64,000 nucleotides of DNA from Rhizomys pruinosus (GCA_009823505.1 VZQC01008065.1:653734-717733), one strand, 5' to 3'. Shown: positions 35,301 to 47,139, numbered from the stretch's first letter. Numbers and translations are program-made. Notes: generated by a model from the sequence alone, not told the origin.

Positions 35301-35723
35301 TGTTAGGCAGAGCCTGGGCTTGGAGATCTAAAGATACCACCTATCACCCTTCTCTTCCAGTCAAAAGCCTACCTCATCTCAGGCAGATGATGCAACTTCC
35401 CTTCCTGATGAGAGCACAGCCTAAGACCATATATGATTATATTCCAGCTTCATGACGAATACTAAAGACCCACTTTGTCCCTTCCCACTGCACCAGTTTT
35501 GCCCTTACAAGTACATGATGTGTCTCACCATCATTACCTCATCTTCCTCTCCCCAGAAATTATAAAAGCCCTCATCCCCAGCTTGAGCAAGCAACTCCCC
35601 TGGCTTCCCTCTCTGAGACCAGTGGACCCACCCGGGAGTGTTTCCTAATAAACCTCCTTTTATACTTTGTTAATCTAATCTGGTTTGATCTGGCCTGTTT
35701 TGCATTGGGAAAAAAGCCTTTCA
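35301..35723 (+). promoter_or_regulatory. 5' LTR with TATA box and poly-A signal
   Basis: Contains TATAAAA at 35561-35567 and AATAAA at 35647-35652, spaced as promoter and R-region signals of an LTR. By eye it differs from the 3' LTR at roughly 30 positions plus a few indels (about 8%), so it is not a recent insertion. Confidence 0.88.
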
Positions 35724-35726
35724 TCT

Positions 35727-35744
35727 TGGTGCCAAAGCCTGGGA
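35727..35744 (+). promoter_or_regulatory. tRNA-Phe-like primer binding site
   Basis: TGGTGCCAAAGCCTGGGA starts three bases after the LTR end. It matches the complement of the 3' 18 bases of tRNA-Phe at 15 of 18 positions; the three mismatches are transitions. Confidence 0.75.
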
Positions 35745-37287
35745 AGAGTTGAGCCCTCAACTCAGTTGGCTTAGCCCCCAAACCCTTGAGGGTCACTCCT
35801 CTTCAACCCAGACCTGACCAGCTTTAGACTCGGGTAAGTCCACCCTTTTTGCCATTTCTGAGCCTCTGGGCTCTCCAGGTTTCTGTCCTCCAAAGTCGTG
35901 TGCGCCAGGACAAACCCTCTGTTTCTGGGAACTTTGGTGGAATGGGAGATGTCCCTTCCCCAAAGGCACCCTCTGTCTGGCCTCAGATAGTTACAGGGGA
36001 TGCTTTGTTCCAGTCTGTGGCCCCCATCCAGCCTCTGATCTCGGCTGGAGAAGCTCTGCCCTCATCTTTGGCTTCTGGCACAGGCATGGGATGGGCAACT
36101 TCAAGTTGAAAACCAGTCAGCAAACAACCCCTTGGCTGTTTCCTACAAAATCTGTCTAAATTTGGGCTTGCCCAGTCCTTATGCCTTAATTGCCTCAAGT
36201 TTTTCTGTTCTATTGCATGGCCACAGTCATACTCTGTGACTCGGAAAATTTTTGCTGGCCCATGGGCAAGGCCTCAGAGCTACCCTATTTACAAGGTTTT
36301 TAGAACCTCTGCTCCCGCCCCCAGCTTTGTAGCCATTGCTCAGCAGCTCCGGTTCTCCCATCCCATGTGATCCCCAGAAGCAGAACCTAATCATACTGTC
36401 TGTGGGTTGCACAGTACTGAGAATTTCAAGCTGTGGAATAAGGACCTAATAATTAATTTTGGTGAGGGCAGTTTATAAAATGTGTAGTGACCAGAAGCAC
36501 ATACATGGAGACGCTTTCATTCAGACATTGTAGAGGTCATTTTCAGCATGCAGACACAACCAGTTTCTTTGCATTCAAGGCTGAGATGTCCAACCTGGCC
36601 AATGCATTTTCTCTATCATGCTGTTATCAAACATTTTATAAAATACAATTACATACAGTTTATCAAAGAAGAATCTAAGGGATGGGGAGAAGACATTCAG
36701 TCCCACTGAGGTAGTGCAAAACAAAGATAGTTCATTAATTGACAATATCAAGAGCATGAAGTTGGGTACAGGAGAATGGTATTCAGGAACCTAGAATGAG
36801 GGAGGAAGGCAGAAATATGACATACAGTGTTGGGGATAACAGCCAGGGTAGCAGCACATACAGTAAAGATACATTAAAACAGTCAGTTTGGAAGAAACTC
36901 CCTATATAATTTGGAGATCAAATTTACTCTTAAACAGATAATTTAAGGAACCCAGGTTCATTTTGGCCTTTGACTATAATAGGTTTTGTGTACAGTTGAA
37001 CCCTTATACCAGGAAGCTAAGGAGACCCCCACGGGGCCTCTCTTCCACCCCACCACGATCCACTTTCTCTCCTTAGGATCCCTCCTGGCTGCCCCTACTT
37101 TGACTCTCCTGGAATCTTCATGCCCTTTCTACCTCTTTGCAGACAGAAAGTTGGGAGTGACCACAGGGGCCTTAGCCCAACCCATTGATCCCTCATAGTG
37201 GGCAGTAGCATTTCTCTCCAAACAGGCTGACCCCACTATCTTCCTCTCTTCCCCTCCCTGCTCCTACCTCAGTGGAGTCCACAACCA

Positions 37288-37420
37288 ATGACCTGCCCTC
37301 TCACACCAGGGGACAGTGTTCTTCTTAAAACTTTATCTCTTAAGTCTCTTGATCCCAGGTGGACTGGACCCCACATTGTCATCTTTACTATGCTGTCAGC
37401 AGCCAAACTTCTAGGCCAGC
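37288..37420 (+). pseudogene. Integrase C-terminal remnant (pol)
   Basis: In the frame starting at 37288 the protein contains PGDSVLLKTL, then LDPRWTGPHIV and PHWYHLSRLK. This is the layout of the small C-terminal integrase domain with a G-P-(Y/F)-like element (here GPH). The frame stays open to 37707, but the part after about 37440 has no recognised match. Nothing of reverse transcriptase or the integrase catalytic core was seen upstream, so this is a fragment left by a large deletion. Confidence 0.75.
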
Positions 37421-37547
37421 CACACTGGTATCATTTGTCCAGACTCAAGACAGACCCAAACCCAGGATGGATGGTCCATCAAACAGCTGGGACCCATGAG
37501 TCTCAGGTTTTCCAGACACCCTCAAAGAGAGGTCTGAATGTTCAGGC

Positions 37548-38048
37548 ATGGCAGCCTTCACCCTCTGTACCTTCACCCTTGTCTCCATCTTTTCCTGGGT
37601 CATTGTTTTCCTCTGCTGCCCCTGGTGCCACAGGTACAGACTCTCTGACACCCCTGCCCAGTTGCCCTTTGTCTTGTTATTGTCTCAGTCTTCACTTGAC
37701 CAGGTGATGCTGTGCCAGGTTCAACATACTGCTGGTACATCCATGCTTGGGATACCTGGACAGATGAAACTGGCAAGCCCACATTTAGACCCTTTCCTCC
37801 AACCAAGACCATCCAAAAGTAAGAGGAGCCTCTCCAACCTCAACCAGGAGACTCCTTCTGATCTCAGCTTCTTGCAGGAACACATCCAGAAAGTCTCCAG
37901 AGTGGCCGTTAACCAGACACTTCTACAATCTTACTCTCCATTTCCTATGTGCCTGCCTGCTCCCAACCACTCCGTTTACCCTACTTCACCCCTTTCAGTA
38001 GGAAGTAGTGAGTCAGAGCACATATACCCAAAGAAGTTGGGATGTTAG
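37548..38048 (+). pseudogene. Possible env N-terminal remnant
   Basis: A frame of 166 codons overlaps the pol-frame end and runs into the 3' LTR. It begins with a hydrophobic stretch (residues 3-25, FTLCTFTLVSIFSWVIVFLC) that would suit a signal peptide. Two NQT/NHS sequons lie near residues 121 and 139. Pol/env overlap in a different frame is usual for gammaretrovirus-like ERVs. No surface/transmembrane cleavage site, fusion peptide or transmembrane segment is present; the frame stops at the LTR. Identification is by position and signal-like start only. Confidence 0.45.
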
Positions 38049-38458
38049 GCAGGGTCTGGGCTTGGAGATCTAAAGATGGCACCTACTACCCTTCTCTTCC
38101 AGTCAAAAGCCTACCTCATCTCAGGCTGCTGATGCAACTTACCTTCCTGATGAGAGCACAGCCTAAGACCATATATGGTTTATTCCAGCTTCATGACGAA
38201 TACTAAAGACCCACTTTGTTCCCTCCCACTGCACCAGTTTTGCCCTTACAAGTGCATGCTGTGTCTCACCATCATTGCCTCATCTTCCTCTCCCCAGAAC
38301 TTATAAAAGCCTTCATCCCCAGCCGGAGCACTCGACTCTCCTGGCCTCCCTCTCTGAGACCAGTGAACCCACCCGGGAGTGTGTCCTAATAAACCTCCTT
38401 TTATACTTTGCTAATATGGTTTGATCTGGCCTACTTTGCTTCGGGAAAAAGCCTTTCA
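38043..38458 (+). promoter_or_regulatory. 3' LTR
   Basis: The pair of the 5' LTR, with TATAAAA at 38302-38308 and AATAAA at 38388-38393. It is followed by the ATGGT TSD. The polypurine tract before it (AAAGAAGTTGGGA) is weak. Confidence 0.88.
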
Positions 38459-38869
38459 ATGGTATCTAAATCATGCCTTTAAATTTTGATTTTAGGTAAC
38501 ATTCTTTTGATTTCAGCATTTTGGAAACAAAATAGATGGATTTCTAGGAGAATTTACAGGCCTTGGAGTTCTAACAAAACAAACTTGCTCTGATAAATTG
38601 TCTTTTTTTAAGGACCATTGGTAAAAGTCACTTTAACAATATGAATTTATATTTTGGTTCAATTTAAAAGAAATTTTTGAATAAAACTGATTTATGTTTC
38701 TTTAAGCCCATCTTCAAGTTGTGCATATGGGCGAGTGAATGCGAGTTCCCTCTTTTAATTCATTCTAATCCTACAGGTTTAAATCTAATTAGCTGACTAT
38801 AAACAAAAATAGATTCAATTCATAAAAATGCTTGTTTTATACCCCTTAGTGTTAACTATTTTTAATTGG

Positions 38870-39170
38870 GTTTATAGTATACATATTATTCAGTTTAATG
38901 ATAAATTGTTGTTAATTATTGTTACTAATTGTTCTTAATAATTATATTTGTTATTGAATATAATTAATAATAATTTAAAAAATTCAGTCTAATGATAAAT
39001 TGTTCATTGTTGTTGGCTATTATTATTGACAATTATTATCATTAATAATTATTAATGATTGTTGTGACTAATAACGGTTAATGATAATTATTGATAATTA
39101 ATAATAATAATGGTTATAAATGTTGTGATTATTTTTGTGATTATGGATAATTATTATTCTTCCAAAGTCT
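38870..39170. repeat. AT-rich low-complexity (TAAT/ATTG) stretch
   Basis: About 300 bp of TAATAATTATTGATAAT-like sequence with irregular periodicity. No gene. Confidence 0.85.
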
Positions 39171-39540
39171 TTAATAATAAGACAAGATGGATAGATCCAA
39201 GAATACAAACCACTTTGACCTGTCTACTTTTGGGAATCCTCAATCTTTAGATTTGTAAATAGCATAGGGACAGTTAGGCTTTGAAGAGGGACAGCTTAGG
39301 AGTACTTAACCAGAAGAGACAGGATAGGGAAAGAATAGGACTAGACTTTAGGGATAGCTCATTGAAGGCAAATGGTTGGGAATGAGCCTAAGAGGTGGTA
39401 TATGGAACTCAGCTGTTTTGTGCATTACTAGGACATTTATTCTAACGATGTAAAAATAACCTTATAAAAATTTAATTCTTCTCATTGATCATCAAACAAT
39501 ATGGCTTTCCTCTCTTACAGGTCAACTTATCAAATCTTTC

Positions 39541-39580
39541 TTATGTATGTATGTATGTATGTGTGTATGTATGTATGTGC
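39541..39580 (+). repeat. (ATGT)n microsatellite
   Basis: TATG repeats with a GTGTATG variant, followed by a GC-containing GTGCGCACACACGTGT palindrome. Confidence 0.9.
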
Positions 39581-41200
39581 GCACACACGTGTATGGATGT
39601 GTGTACTTGTGTTCTAAGTATATTTTAATGTTAACAGCCATGATACCAGTAAAAACATTGCCTCTCAGTTGGAAAGTGGCCCTTCCTTCTCAAGACGCAA
39701 ATTTATATTAAACAGGCAAAACATAATTCAATTTCAATAAAGGTTATGGGTTATCTATTACAAATTTTAAAATAATGGATCTACACTGCCACCTACTGGT
39801 TACACCCTTTCAACATGTAAAACAAAGATGCAACCAGGTTTTCATCGTATTAAAGTGTTAATAAGTTTTGGGGTATTTGGGAATAAAAAAAAAAATAAAA
39901 AACATAAAAATTTAAAAAGTCAAAAAAAAAAAGTGAATTCCCATTAACATCATTGTGGAATTTGCAGCCGCCATTTTTTTTTCATTATTGCATGCATACA
40001 GGCTTAGACAAGCCTGCATTTTGTTCAGATGACCAGTGGGTAACTGGTGTTGAGGCCTGCACTTAATTTGGGTGATCAATTGGCTTGAAAAAGGCTCCCT
40101 TTGCAGACTACCAGCCTGGGTAGCTGGTGTGAAATTCCTGTCCTGGCTTTGGGCAGGTGGAAAGTCACGGCCAAGAGTGGGAAACGTGTCTCGTTGTCCC
40201 AGGCTAAGGACCTGAGTAGGAAGTTACCTTTCCAGTAGGGTTACAGGAGTAACCAACTGACCTCTGTGCAATGAGGCCAGTTCTCCACAGTGTCCACAAA
40301 GGGAGCACTTTGTCCCCCTTCCCTTACCATGACTGTGCTGCACCTGCTCGTGACAAAGGAAGCTTCCTAGAAGCTCCCACAAAAAAACAAAACAAAACAA
40401 ATCAAGATGGTAATGATGGTAACAACTTCTCATGGGGCACATCTAGCCAGTCTTTAACTAATGGGCATAAGAACTGTAAAAGAAAATTTTATTAAGATCT
40501 AGATATTGGAAAATCTTTAAAGCAGATTTTCATGCCATGCCTAGAGAAGGCCAAGAGCTTGGAAGAAGATAGTTATTAAAATCCACATTGTAAGGTTTGA
40601 GGTTTAAATGGTATACTTAAAAATAACATATATTTATATAGAGAAATATTTCAGTAGAGATTTATACAGAAATACAAAATACACCATATAAGTTAATGGA
40701 CTTGCTTTCTTTGAAGTCATAATCTAGTCATAAAGTTTTAAAGAACAAAGTATATATTGGGTAAAATTTATTTGGCAGGTATTCAACTTTGTCCAAACTT
40801 TGTCTATATACTATAGGATATTTTAAGACCTAGTAAAATGTTTAGATTAGTTAAATTTGGTTAAATTTGGTTTTGGTGAAAATGGTTATACATTTGGACT
40901 AATTGGGAATATAAAATGTTAATAGTTTTATTTGTAATCTGTATTGAATTTCCAACAATAACTTTGGGGTTAAGGGACACAAATGGTCTCTATATTTTTC
41001 TGTGTTACATGGTATCACTTGTAACACTTTCTTTTACTTGTAGGATAATTTAAAGGAATTAAGTTTAAGTTCACTTCCCAAATAAGTAACACACAGTCAA
41101 TGAAAAACAATTTGGGTGAATTTGATGAAAACTTATGCCTTGGTGCCTGTTTATAGGTACGTGTAATACAACTTAGGCATCTATAGGTCAAAAAATAAAA
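39581..41200. other. No assigned feature; possible old LTR-type DNA at 39960-40450
   Basis: The 39960-40450 part is less AT-rich than its surroundings and could be an old LTR or other repeat, but I see no TG...CA pair or primer site that proves it. The remainder to 41200 is AT-rich with nothing recognised. Confidence 0.35.
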
Positions 41201-41425
41201 ATTAAAAAAAAAAACAAAAAGAGGGAGGTGGTATAATATCCTTCTGGAATACTAATGGAAAACTCTGTATTCCAAACTTTTGATAAAATTTCAATTCTGA
41301 AGTCTTGAAACTAACAATGGGAAGAAATTTGTATGTTCCCACAGGTAAAACCACCAATCTAAATGCCTGAAAATGTACAACTTTTGGCTGTGCAAGATAG
41401 ACTGGGAAATGCCAGTAGAGGAAAT

Positions 41426-42765
41426 GACCCATCTGAACATTAAAGAAAGAAGAACCTCAGATTGCCTGAGTCACAGACACTGAGCATTTCTCTGAATTCT
41501 ATTTGTGATAACTGTTTATAATGTGCCCTAATGAAGTTTACCTTCCAGATGCTGAGAAGCCTTCCTACCTCTTCCCTTTATAGGAAAAAGTAAAACATGA
41601 TGGTAATGAAGTCATTCCCTAACTGTAAACTAGAGCCAACTGTTATAGTGGTGATTTCTGATAAAACAAGTATAACGACAATCTTTAATTGAATGATAGA
41701 CATAGGAACTGTGAAAAAATAATTCTCTATTTAGAGCCAAATATAATAGTAAAGTCTTTATAAACTGTGTAATTATGCAAAATATATTAATACAGGAGAG
41801 CTCTGATATCAGCAATGGATTATTCTGCCTAGGAGATGTTGGCTAGGGGATCCAAGCCCCCAAAATAAAGACCTTTTGCCTATAAGTGGGATATATGCAA
41901 GGAGAAAGGTAGTAAATCTCTGTTGTTGAAGACCTGGTGTAAGCATGGAAAAATGTTTTGAGATGTCACTTGCTAGTGTACAGTTGGCCTCTGAAATGCC
42001 AGAAATAATTACCAAGGGCCGCTAAAGCAATAATGCTAAATATTGATCTCCTTGAGTCAAGCAAGTCTCCTCCGTCAGTATCAGCTGCACCTTAACCGCC
42101 TGGAGATACTGTGCAACAGTAGCAGCCAAGTGTCTATATATATCCCAAATCTAATTGGCTATTAGCTCTCTCCTTGGAGGAATAATTCATGACTGATGGC
42201 ACAAGCTTATGTCCTCTAGTGGTTAGGAGATGATATAAGCCACAGTAAGAACTTGTCATCTTTTATAGAAAAGCCACAGTTTGTGGATTAGCATACCATC
42301 CAAACATCTGTGTCTATGCCCACAGGTTAGCTTGTAATATTAATAATTACTACTGTTTAAGTGCCTGCACATATAATTGCTTGTGCTTTGTTAGTAGGAC
42401 TAAAAAGGTACCCTGAATAAGCTGTCAATCCATGAAGGGATACAACCTGAACAGACTAGAGTCCAAAATGACATCTCCAGAGAAAATAGACTGCTTCTCA
42501 CCCACTTGTGCCACTTTCCCAAAGCCTAGGGAACCACTTGTAGCAGAGGCAGTGTGGTAGAATGTAAGGGCTGCAGAGAGATTGGTGTGAATTGTGAGAC
42601 TACAGCAATATAGACTGGACTCTTATTTGATCAACATGCTGGTGCATACAAGCTTCTCCAATTGGACTATGGGAACCTTGGGTTGTTCAAAATTTGGACA
42701 TAGATACTTGCAAATTGGTTTTACATGAATGTTACATTCATTGCTTATGCTTAATAATTGGTTCA
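41426..42765 (+). mobile_element. Unnamed repeat, family X, copy 2
   Basis: About 1.3 kb aligning by eye along its length with 54558-56000: CATCTGAACATT, CCTCAGATTGCC, GCTCTGATATCAGCAATGGAT, CCAAATCTAATTGGCTAT, TTAGGAGATGATATAAG and GTTAGCTTGTAATATT-type blocks occur in the same order. Its 3' 280 bp matches copy 1 at 8146-8460. It has no ORF beyond about 65 codons, so it is non-coding or long decayed. Homology may extend to the left as far as 41200. Confidence 0.8.
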
Positions 42766-42967
42766 CTTCATGGTTGGATTTTTTGGATATTAATTGGCCT
42801 TAGTATGAAAATAAAGTTTCAGTTCTGACCTGCCCCCAACTGCTTAGCACTCAAAACAGGCTTGAGCAGCTGGCTATTCAAAACTCAGGTTTCTTTGGGT
42901 TGTTAGCCTCACCCATGGGCTCCTCTGTCTCTCAGAAAAATTAAAAGAATAAAATTAAAAGGGTGAG

Positions 42968-43255
42968 ATGTGGGAAAGCTTAGTTAAGATGGGATGCTTT
43001 CTAAGCCAATGGGACCTCCCTGGCCACATCCATGGAGTGGGATATAGTGATGAAAAGGTTTAGAATTTGGCTTTGAGAATTGAGTCATGATGGATATTTA
43101 AGCAGTCATCTTGAAATAAAATGTCTCTGCATTTGGAGCTCAACATGAATCCACATGGAGTGCTTTCTGTGTGTGTGTTTTCCACATGGGTCCTACTGGG
43201 ATGAACTAGGCCCCACCACAAACCTCAGTGGCATACCCACAGTGATACCCTACAT
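42968..43255 (+). repeat. LTR-like segment after a polypurine tract
   Basis: AAAATTAAAAGGGTGAGA directly precedes TGTGGGAAAGCTTAG. GGATATTTAAGC and GAAATAAAATGTCTC lie about 20 bp apart further on. The segment ends near CCCTACA. Purine tract, TG start, TATA-like box and poly-A signal are the order of a 3' LTR edge. No partner LTR was found in the window. Confidence 0.5.
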
Positions 43256-43295
43256 ATCAGTGTACAAGTATGTTTAAGAGAGTAGAATATAAAGG

Positions 43296-43470
43296 TTTTT
43301 ATTTTATTTTATTTTATTTTATTTTATTGGTCTTTTTGAAACAGGGTCTCCCTGTATCCCCAGCTCTCCTGGAACTCACTCTGTAGACCAGACTGTCCTT
43401 GAATTCACAAAGATCCGCCTGCCTCTGCCTCCTGAGTGCTATGATTAAAGGTGTGAGCTACCACGCCCCA
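43296..43470 (-). mobile_element. B1 SINE with (TTTTA)n tail complement
   Basis: A full antisense B1 (GAAACAGGGTCTCCCTG to GCTATGATTAAAGGTGTGAG) with a plus-strand TTTTA repeat at 43297-43328. Target sequence AGAATATAAAG occurs on both sides. Confidence 0.93.
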
Positions 43471-43480
43471 AAGAATATAA

Positions 43481-43690
43481 AGTTTTTTTCTATGTGTATG
43501 AATGTACTGTCTGCATGTAGGTTTGTGCACCCATGTCGTGCAATGCCGTGGCGGTCAGAAGAGGGTGTCAGATTCCCCTGGAACTGGAGTTAAGGACGGT
43601 TCTCAGCTGCCATGTGGGTGCTGGGGATTGAGCCCAGGTCCTCTGCAAGAGCAGTTGGAGCTCTTAACCACTAGACCATCTCTCCAGCTC
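43481..43690 (-). mobile_element. B2/B3-type SINE, single-unit form, same target as the B1
   Basis: An antisense SINE with one CTGGAACTGGAGTT unit. AAGAATATAAAGTTTT precedes it and follows it (43691 onward). With the copy left of the B1, AGAATATAAAG is present three times, so the two SINEs inserted one after the other at the same site. Confidence 0.92.
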
Positions 43691-43819
43691 AAGAATATAA
43701 AGTTTTGAGTAATATGCTATGGATAGAGATATCGGGGAATATTCAGAGAAATTATATTTTTTCTTTTACTTTTTTGCATGTATATTGGGAGCACAGACTA
43801 GGTTTCATCATCTATCGAT

Positions 43820-43922
43820 CTGTGCCTAGCCTGAAGACCAGGATTACTTTAAAGCCACAGAGAGATCTACCTGCCTCTACCTCCTGAAGGCAGGAATTAA
43901 AGGCATGTACACTACACCCAGT
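43820..43922 (-). repeat. B1 remnant
   Basis: GAGATCTACCTGCCTCTACC and GGAATTAAAGGCATGTACAC are the 5' half of an antisense B1. The rest is decayed. Confidence 0.7.
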
Positions 43923-43929
43923 TAATAAC

Positions 43930-45180
43930 GATGACTTTTGGGAGTTACTATTTTCCTTAAATGAGAGGTGTTTCACCTTGCATATATGTAGGTATTATGG
44001 AGCAATGTGTAATGAGAAGAGGAAGACAGCATGGAGAAGGTTAAGAGTAAATCACCATAGATTATTATATGCATAATGTCCAAGACTGGACCAGGGATTA
44101 GGTTAAAGTTGCTGTGAACCCTCACACCAAAGTGTAGTCTGTCTTCCTTTACAAAGTCTTTCCTCTCACTTCCACTCTGTTTAGGAGCAATGTCAAGGTC
44201 AGAGGAGATGGGCAAGTGAGGGCCTCTCAGTATCATCTGTGAGGAGAGGTAATAGGTAAGTTGTTAAAAGAGAAGAAATACCAGAAAACTCCCCAGAACA
44301 CTGAACTATACCACATCCCCCGGGCACTACCAAGCCATACAAAGAGTGTTTCCTTTTAGAAGAGAAGGTAAACTACACACTATTCCCTTGGGGAACATAG
44401 ATATATATTCGACCTTAAGAAATAAAAAAAAAAATACTACAGTCTTTCTGGTCTCAGTATACTGCAAGACAAAATAGAGGGATGTAAGATTTGCCATATA
44501 CATAATTCAGAGCTGTCTGCAAAGGACTAGTCATGTGTGTGAAAAGACCTGTATACACTTCTAAGCTAGGTCAAAAGGACCAGCCTAAGACTGAGTAGAC
44601 TAAGAGAACTCAGAACAAGCCGTACCTGTTTACATTGCAAGTCTTGAATCAAATATGAAAGTCACAGACATTTCCTCAAAAAGGAGCCAAGAGCCCAGTC
44701 AGAGACTTCTCTAGCACAGTAATACAGAAAGTTAAAGAATCAGAACCCCACTGATACCAAAATCAGGATACTTTGTTATGATGTGAATATCAAGTGTTTC
44801 CCAAGATTCTTGGTCTGCAGTATCATTATCAACTGATGAGCTTTCTGAAGGGAATTGGACCTTGAGGGATACAACCTCCTCAGTAGGTTTACCTGTTAAT
44901 TCATAAATTGATGATATACATGAGAGGTGGTATAATGAAGAAGGAACTAGTTGGAGCGTGCACATAATGGGCTAGTACCTTTAAAGGATTGAAGAGAACA
45001 TCTTGTCCACATTCTTTTAAATTCTACCTTTCTCTGCTTCCTGAGTCCCACAAGCTGAGCAGCTTTCTTAAGCCACACTCCCCTAACCATCAGGTGGTGC
45101 TCTGCTTGTTTACAGAGCAATGGAACCAGTTAGCCTTGAGCTGAAAACTCTTAAACAGTGAACCACAAGAAATCTGCACT
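43930..45180. other. No feature seen
   Basis: Moderately AT-rich DNA without recognised repeats. ORFs up to 87 codons have no family resemblance. Confidence 0.5.
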
Positions 45181-45185
45181 TTTTT

Positions 45186-45290
45186 TTTATCTTTATGAGA
45201 CAGCCCCAGCTGACCTGGAGCTCATTATATGGACCAGGCTGGCCTTAAACTCACAGAGATCCGCCTTCCTCTGCCTTCTGAGTGCTGAGA
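45186..45290 (-). repeat. Partial B1 SINE
   Basis: TGAGACAGCCCCAGCTGACC, ATGGACCAGGCTGGCC and CTGAGTGCTGAG. The GATTAAAGG end is missing. AATCTG(C/A)ACTTTTT on both sides (about 45171 and 45291) is a plausible TSD. Confidence 0.8.
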
Positions 45291-45770
45291 AATCTGAACT
45301 TTTTAAATGCAGACTATCTAGATAATTTTCTAGATAATTTGCACATTCAACCAAAATAATTAAATTAAATAAATAAATAAACCAAACAACTGAAAACAGA
45401 TTGGCAGACTTCTTTTAAATTGTTAATATTTATATGTTGCTGATTATGCACTCTTGGGTTAATTTTGATAATATATATGTATGTATATTTAAAATCTCAG
45501 GTAACCTCTTTACTATTATCTCTATTGCATCCTTCAATTTTATATCAGAGCTCTTACATTATTCCACCCTACCAAATACAAAATTGAAAATAAAATTGTG
45601 AAAAGCTTAAAACCTTAAAAAATGATGGCAAAATTTATGAAAAAGAAGGGACCTTCTGAAGAAATTTAAGTTTGACTTAACATTAGATTAATTGGAAATG
45701 CCTAAAACGTTATTATCATAGAAATAGGATTCTTTTCATTGGGCTTGATAGTTGGATGGATCTAGAAGAA

Positions 45771-46000
45771 AAAAGAGCGCCGACCGCTCTTACAGAGGAC
45801 CCGAGTTCGATCCCCAGCACCCACATGGCGGCTGAGAACCGTCTGAAGCTCCAATTCCAGGAGAACTCCAGTTCCAGGGGAATCCGAGACCCTCTTCTGA
45901 CCTCCGCGGCGTTGCACGACACGGGTGCACAGACTTGCATGCAGACAGTACATTCATACACATACATAAATAAATAAAATTAATTAAAAAAAAAAAATTT
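45771..46000 (+). mobile_element. B2/B3-type SINE, young, head-truncated
   Basis: It starts at AGAGCGCCGACCGCTCTTAC, lacking about 30 bp of the head, then GAGTTCGATCCCCAGCACCC and the doubled unit, ending in AAATAAATAAAATTAATT and an A-run. Very low divergence. Confidence 0.93.
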
Positions 46001-46107
46001 AAAGTCCTTCCAAATGATGAAATGCCTTCCAGAAGTTTCTGGAATTTTAAAGACAGAATAATGTGTGTTGTAAAAGTTACAGTAATTGGATTTTTAGATA
46101 TTATCTT

Positions 46108-46928
46108 NNNNNNNNNNNNNNNNNNNNNNNNNNNNNNNNNNNNNNNNNNNNNNNNNNNNNNNNNNNNNNNNNNNNNNNNNNNNNNNNNNNNNNNNNNNNN
46201 NNNNNNNNNNNNNNNNNNNNNNNNNNNNNNNNNNNNNNNNNNNNNNNNNNNNNNNNNNNNNNNNNNNNNNNNNNNNNNNNNNNNNNNNNNNNNNNNNNNN
46301 NNNNNNNNNNNNNNNNNNNNNNNNNNNNNNNNNNNNNNNNNNNNNNNNNNNNNNNNNNNNNNNNNNNNNNNNNNNNNNNNNNNNNNNNNNNNNNNNNNNN
46401 NNNNNNNNNNNNNNNNNNNNNNNNNNNNNNNNNNNNNNNNNNNNNNNNNNNNNNNNNNNNNNNNNNNNNNNNNNNNNNNNNNNNNNNNNNNNNNNNNNNN
46501 NNNNNNNNNNNNNNNNNNNNNNNNNNNNNNNNNNNNNNNNNNNNNNNNNNNNNNNNNNNNNNNNNNNNNNNNNNNNNNNNNNNNNNNNNNNNNNNNNNNN
46601 NNNNNNNNNNNNNNNNNNNNNNNNNNNNNNNNNNNNNNNNNNNNNNNNNNNNNNNNNNNNNNNNNNNNNNNNNNNNNNNNNNNNNNNNNNNNNNNNNNNN
46701 NNNNNNNNNNNNNNNNNNNNNNNNNNNNNNNNNNNNNNNNNNNNNNNNNNNNNNNNNNNNNNNNNNNNNNNNNNNNNNNNNNNNNNNNNNNNNNNNNNNN
46801 NNNNNNNNNNNNNNNNNNNNNNNNNNNNNNNNNNNNNNNNNNNNNNNNNNNNNNNNNNNNNNNNNNNNNNNNNNNNNNNNNNNNNNNNNNNNNNNNNNNN
46901 NNNNNNNNNNNNNNNNNNNNNNNNNNNN
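46108..46928. other. Assembly gap (821 N)
   Basis: An unbroken N run. The right side opens in TATATACATA repeats, so the gap probably contains more AT microsatellite. Frames drawn through it are meaningless. Confidence 1.
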
Positions 46929-47130
46929 TATATATACATATATATATGTATATATACATATATATGTATATATGTGAGAAATATATATTTCTCTCTCTAT
47001 ATATATATATCATGATACTCCCTATTCATATATATAATATATATTATACATATATATATATATATGTGTCTGTGGTTGTGTGTCTGTGTGTCTGTGTGTG
47101 TGTGTATGAAAGAGACAGAGACAGAGAGAG
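46929..47130. repeat. AT, TG and GA microsatellites at the gap edge
   Basis: TATATACA units (46929-46975), a TATA run (46999-47068), (TG)n with CTG interruptions (47067-47104) and a GAGACAGAGA tract. Confidence 0.95.
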
Positions 47131-47139
47131 ACAGAAGTA

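Larger units (their letters stand above)
35301..38458 (+). mobile_element. Compact ERV with paired LTRs and 5-bp TSD
   Basis: A complete but internally deleted provirus. The 5' LTR is 35301-35723 and the 3' LTR 38043-38458; both start TGTTAGGCAG and end GCCTTTCA. ATGGT at 35296-35300 is repeated at 38459-38463. The primer site at 35727-35744 resembles tRNA-Phe. The interior is only about 2.3 kb, against 7 kb or more for a full provirus. It keeps the end of an integrase-like frame (about 37288-37420) and an overlapping env-start-like frame (37548-38048). Protease, reverse transcriptase and most of gag and env are missing. It is probably a class I (gammaretrovirus-like) ERV, inferred from the integrase fragment and pol/env overlap. 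Confidence 0.85.

Noticed and set aside
35849..36109. An 86-codon Pro/Ser-rich frame after the ERV primer site, considered as gag
   Set aside because: No matrix, capsid or nucleocapsid motif and no myristoylation start. It could be leader sequence, so no gene was called.
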